Of a stretch of DNA of 14,547 nucleotides, positions 11,555-14,547 are shown piece after piece. Source of the stretch: JAIEPT01 sp038217425 (GTDB lineage Bacteria; Planctomycetota; Planctomycetia; Gemmatales; Gemmataceae); assembly GCA_038217425.1 (NCBI GenBank), contig JBBQPM010000176.1, positions 1-14,547 of the forward strand. Reading direction: 5' to 3'. A program made the translations under genes and the position numbers. Under the pieces are notes generated by a model, which worked only from the letters and a program-made list of their open reading frames with translations, searched no databases and had not been told where the DNA came from. The first letter of the stretch is position 1. Each line of letters opens with the position of its first letter.

Positions 11555-14547
11555 ATGTCCGAAACACCCAAACGCGACTGGCGGCAACAAGCCAACCCCT
11601 CGGCCAGCGTCCCCGCAGGCGTCGGCAGCGGCAAACGGGGCTGGCAAACCTCCGGCGGCGAAGCTCCGGTCAAGAAGCCCTGGTCGCGCGGCAGCAAACT
11701 TGTGCTCGCCGCCCTCGCGCTCTCGAGCGTCCTCGCCGGCGTCGTTGCCGTCATCCTTTGGCTGCGCCCCGCCAAACCCGCCACGCTCATCCTCCTCGGC
11801 GCCTCGTACGACGACAACCTGACCTTCCGCGCCAACCTGCTCGGCTGGCGCAGCCTGCTGGATCTCGAAGAACTCGCCGGGTCTGCGTCGCTCTTCACCA
11901 AGTCGGGCAACATCAGCAGGGCTCACGGCCCCGTCGACCTACGCGCCACCACCTGGGACAAAGAATGGGCCAAGGTGCCCAAGAATATCAAGGAAGACTC
12001 CGCCCTGATCGTGCTCGCCTGCCACGGCAACGTCCGCGACAACAAGGCGTTTCTTCACTTCGACGACGATCAAGGCAAGGAAGGCGTCTTTCTGGAGCAA
12101 GTGCTCAAAGACATTGCCGCGTCGCCGCTTGCGCAGAAGAACGTCGTGCTCGTGCTCGAGCCGGCCCTGGCGCGGACCAACGTGCCGACCGGAATGCTGC
12201 ACAACAACTTCGCGAAAAAGCTGCGCGAACTCGAGGGGAGCCTGCCCGCGAACCTGCTCATTCTGTGCGCCTCCGACGTCGACCAGGTCTCCTGGGATTC
12301 GGAAGAATGGCGGCGGACCGCGTTCTTCCATTATCTGCTCGAAGGCCTGCAAGGGGCGGCCGACGTCGATACCAACCAGCGCGTCACCGCGTTCGAGCTG
12401 TTCGAGTACGTTCGCCGAAAGGTGCAGACGTGGGCACAGGCGACGAAGGCGCGGGCGCAAACGCCGATCCTCCTGGGCGCCGAGTCTCGGGCGCGGGAGA
12501 TCGAGCTGGTGCAGGTGACGACGCGCTATCAGGAGCGCGGACCGGACGACGCGCCGGGCAAGTCGTTCGCGCCCCCTGCGGAGTTGGAGGAAGCCTGGCA
12601 GATGCTGGTTCGGCTGCAGCAGTCCGCGCCCCCTCCCGCGGTCTACACGCCGGAACTTTGGCGGCAATACCAGGAGATGACGGCCCGCTTCGAGCAGATG
12701 CACCGGACCGGGCACGTCGCGCCGCGCGTCGCCGATTACAAGGCGCGTCTGACGGCTTTGGACAAGACGATCCGCGGCAAGGCGTTCCTGGAAGCGACGC
12801 AAGGCACCCTCACGCAAACGTTGACCATGCCCTCGGCCCTGGGACTGCCGGCGCCGTGGAAGGCCGCCGATCTGCAAGGGCACTTTCAGAGCCTGTGGGA
12901 AACGACCAACGCGGAGAAGACCGCCGAGGTCGTGGCCAAGCTCAAGGAACTCGCCGTCGGTCAGGCCGAAGCCCTCGGCGAAAAACACGCTCACGCCCTC
13001 GTCGGCCTCGAACTCCATCGGCTCCTGCTCGCCCATCTCACGGGGAGCAAGGCGGTTCGCGACGACATCGTCCACGCCGACGGGCAGCCGAAAGCCAGGC
13101 GGATGATCGAGTTGATCGAGGCGCACTTCCGCGCCGTTCGGCCGGCCGAGGTCCATCTGTTACGGATGATGATCGAGGATCTGGACCGCACCCATCCCCC
13201 TGTATTTAAGGACATCCAAACCGCCCTCGAGGTTCGCATGCAGGCGGAACAGGCGGCGCTGGGCAAGGGCCCGGGACATCCCTACGCCGAGGCGATCGCG
13301 CCGCGCGTGCAGGGGTTGATCGACAAGGCGGATTCGCTGCGCCGACTCGGCGAAGATTGGCTCTTTGCGACCAAGACCGACGACGTGAAAGAAGCGGGCG
13401 CCAAGCTCGAAGCCGCACGCCAAATTTACAAGCAGGCGCTCGAACTGAGCGGCCGATTGCAGGAAGGACACGCGGTGCGCGATCGCGCACTGCAGACGCT
13501 CGCGTTCCAGGCGCAGTGGCTCGCCAGGATCCCGACGAACGATCCAGCCCGCGAAAAGGAGATCGAGCCGTACGTCGCCAAGCTGAAGGCGGTCGCCGAG
13601 AAAGCGAAGGAACTCGGCGACTTGTTGGCGTCGAGCACGAGCACCCCCGCGGCGCTGCAAGCGGCGTCGACCTCGCTGACGCAGGACGACAAGGATCTGC
13701 ACGACGCGTTCAACCTGGAGTGCGAGAAGCTCGCCAACGAGATCCATTTGCCGCAGCGCTGGCACGAGATCGAGGCGATCCTGGCGACGCCGTTGCTGGT
13801 CGACGGCGACGCACCGGCGCAGCGCATGAAGCTGCTGCGCACGAGCCGAATCTTGTCCGCGAAGTTCCACCGCGAAGGCTCCGCCGAGCAACCCGCGATT
13901 CCACAGCCGGCGCAGGTCACGGAAGGCATCGCCCGGCAACGGATGTTTGCGACGCTGCCGTTGCGGCCCTTCTTGCTGGTCGGCGAAAACGAAGCGCTCG
14001 AGGGAGTTTATCCCAAGATGTTGGCGCTGGTCCGTGCGGGGCTGCAAGAGAGCCGAACCGCTGGCGATCTCAAAAAATCGACCGAGGAACTGCTCGCGGC
14101 CGACAAACTCGTACGCGGGCTCCCCGGCGGCTTCGTCAAGGCGCTCGCTTCAGAGTCCATGGGCCCGGGCGAGGCGCTGCGGCGTCTGCGCCTGCACGAA
14201 CTACTGCTAACCCAGGCCGAGCGCACGCTGCGCGATCACTGGTTCGCGGAAGAAGGAAGCCTGCAGCGAACGTACTACGAGCCGGCCGGCAAGGCGCTCG
14301 CCCAGGCGGCGCAGCAACTGGTCGGCCAGGGAATCGAGGAGCAGGAGATTCGCACTGCCCGGCAAACGGCGAGCACGCAGCTGCTGGGCCGAATCGGGCT
14401 CGTCGGCCTGACGCAGCCGGCGGAAGCGGTCTTCCCGTGGACGACCGAGACGGAGCTAACGCTGCGCTGGCAGGTGTCGGCGGAACCGAACGAGTTCTTC
14501 CAGCCGCTGGGCATTCCGATGTACTGGGTCGATGCCGACGACGCGAA
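11555..14547 (+). CDS. Membrane-anchored caspase-like protein with long helical region; 3' end outside window
   Basis: From ATG 11555 (GAGG 7 nt upstream, 11544-11547) the frame stays open for 997 codons to the right edge; an in-frame ATG at 11525 is less likely. Residues 1-47 are hydrophilic and basic, then one membrane helix (48-70, KLVLAALALSSVLAGVVAVI). Residues 76-315 resemble a caspase-like (peptidase C14) domain: the strand DSALIVLACHGNV with His157 in the position of the SGHG histidine, NVVLVLEPALAR where the family has a DxCHSG-type cysteine segment, NLLILCASDVDQVSWDSEEW, and FFHYLLEGLQGAADVDTNQR with VTAFELFEYVRRKV. The catalytic cysteine is therefore missing, so protease activity is doubtful. 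Residues 320-960 are mostly charged helix with no recognised domain, and the last visible residues (ELTLRWQVSAEPNEFF) look like beta strands starting another domain. A planctomycete signalling or surface role is a guess. Confidence 0.82.
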   Translation, partial: MSETPKRDWRQQANPSASVPAGVGSGKRGWQTSGGEAPVKKPWSRGSKLVLAALALSSVLAGVVAVILWLRPAKPATLILLGASYDDNLTFRANLLGWRSLLDLEELAGSASLFTKSGNISRAHGPVDLRATTWDKEWAKVPKNIKEDSALIVLACHGNVRDNKAFLHFDDDQGKEGVFLEQVLKDIAASPLAQKNVVLVLEPALARTNVPTGMLHNNFAKKLRELEGSLPANLLILCASDVDQVSWDSEEWRRTAFFHYLLEGLQGAADVDTNQRVTAFELFEYVRRKVQTWAQATKARAQTPILLGAESRAREIELVQVTTRYQERGPDDAPGKSFAPPAELEEAWQMLVRLQQSAPPPAVYTPELWRQYQEMTARFEQMHRTGHVAPRVADYKARLTALDKTIRGKAFLEATQGTLTQTLTMPSALGLPAPWKAADLQGHFQSLWETTNAEKTAEVVAKLKELAVGQAEALGEKHAHALVGLELHRLLLAHLTGSKAVRDDIVHADGQPKARRMIELIEAHFRAVRPAEVHLLRMMIEDLDRTHPPVFKDIQTALEVRMQAEQAALGKGPGHPYAEAIAPRVQGLIDKADSLRRLGEDWLFATKTDDVKEAGAKLEAARQIYKQALELSGRLQEGHAVRDRALQTLAFQAQWLARIPTNDPAREKEIEPYVAKLKAVAEKAKELGDLLASSTSTPAALQAASTSLTQDDKDLHDAFNLECEKLANEIHLPQRWHEIEAILATPLLVDGDAPAQRMKLLRTSRILSAKFHREGSAEQPAIPQPAQVTEGIARQRMFATLPLRPFLLVGENEALEGVYPKMLALVRAGLQESRTAGDLKKSTEELLAADKLVRGLPGGFVKALASESMGPGEALRRLRLHELLLTQAERTLRDHWFAEEGSLQRTYYEPAGKALAQAAQQLVGQGIEEQEIRTARQTASTQLLGRIGLVGLTQPAEAVFPWTTETELTLRWQVSAEPNEFFQPLGIPMYWVDADDA

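Noticed and set aside
11939..13156. 405-residue minus-strand open frame opposite the caspase-like gene
   Set aside because: Antisense shadow: Arg/Gly/Leu-rich, with no recognisable motif, entirely within the real coding region.
11362..13209. 615-residue plus-strand open frame overlapping the caspase-like gene
   Set aside because: It is very rich in Arg, Pro and Ala with no family motif, and starts inside the palindrome. The frame from 11555 has a ribosome binding site, a membrane helix and domain-like sequence, so this is an out-of-frame shadow in GC-rich DNA.

Overview
The window reads as a GC-rich planctomycete chromosome segment, most like the Pirellulales/Gemmatales type. This rests on family content: a Planctomycete cytochrome C (PSCyt1)/DUF1549/LamG/DUF1553 giant protein, a secreted leucine-rich-repeat protein, Uma2 and DUF4058 genes, and a membrane-anchored caspase-like protein with a long helical tail. 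No rRNA, tRNA or CRISPR array was seen, and I assign no species.

Layout. From 1 to 11191 every gene is on the minus strand, so read it from right to left. (a) 11191-8258 encodes a secreted PSD1-type protein with two CxxCH haem motifs, and 8206-6965 a secreted LRR protein; they look co-transcribed. A 103-bp inverted repeat (6838-6940) follows. (b) 6733-988 is a partial respiratory complex I operon in the order nuoI, DUF2203, nuoA, nuoB, [accessory insert], nuoC, [toxin remnant], nuoD. NuoA carries an unusually long charged insertion between TM2 and TM3. The nuoB-nuoC junction holds a decayed Uma2 gene, a 72-residue unknown ORF and an intact DUF4058 gene. The nuoC-nuoD junction holds the C-terminal half of a RelE/ParE toxin with an in-frame stop. 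(c) After nuoD come a 19-bp tandem duplication and a possible terminator. Next is the last part of a quinol-type nitric oxide reductase gene (norB/norZ) without its 5' part, overlapped by 4 nt with an ORF joining a ScdA N-terminal (DUF542) domain to a cupin. That ORF runs off the left edge and suggests a nitrosative-stress operon.

From 11555 to the right edge a single plus-strand gene diverges from the PSD1 gene. It has an N-terminal membrane anchor and a caspase-like domain in which the usual catalytic cysteine segment is replaced, followed by more than 600 helix-rich residues. It is open at the window end. The divergent intergenic region (11192-11554) is mostly filled by a compound, nested inverted repeat (11278-11513) whose arms differ mainly at positions that still pair as G-U.

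How it works together. The Nuo subunits I, A, B, C and D form the ubiquinone-module connection of complex I (N2, N6a and N6b clusters plus the quinone site). The other subunits (E, F, G, H, J-N) are not here. The strongest leads are the inactive-looking caspase-like protein, the compound palindrome, the DUF542-cupin fusion beside a truncated NO reductase, and the NuoA insertion.
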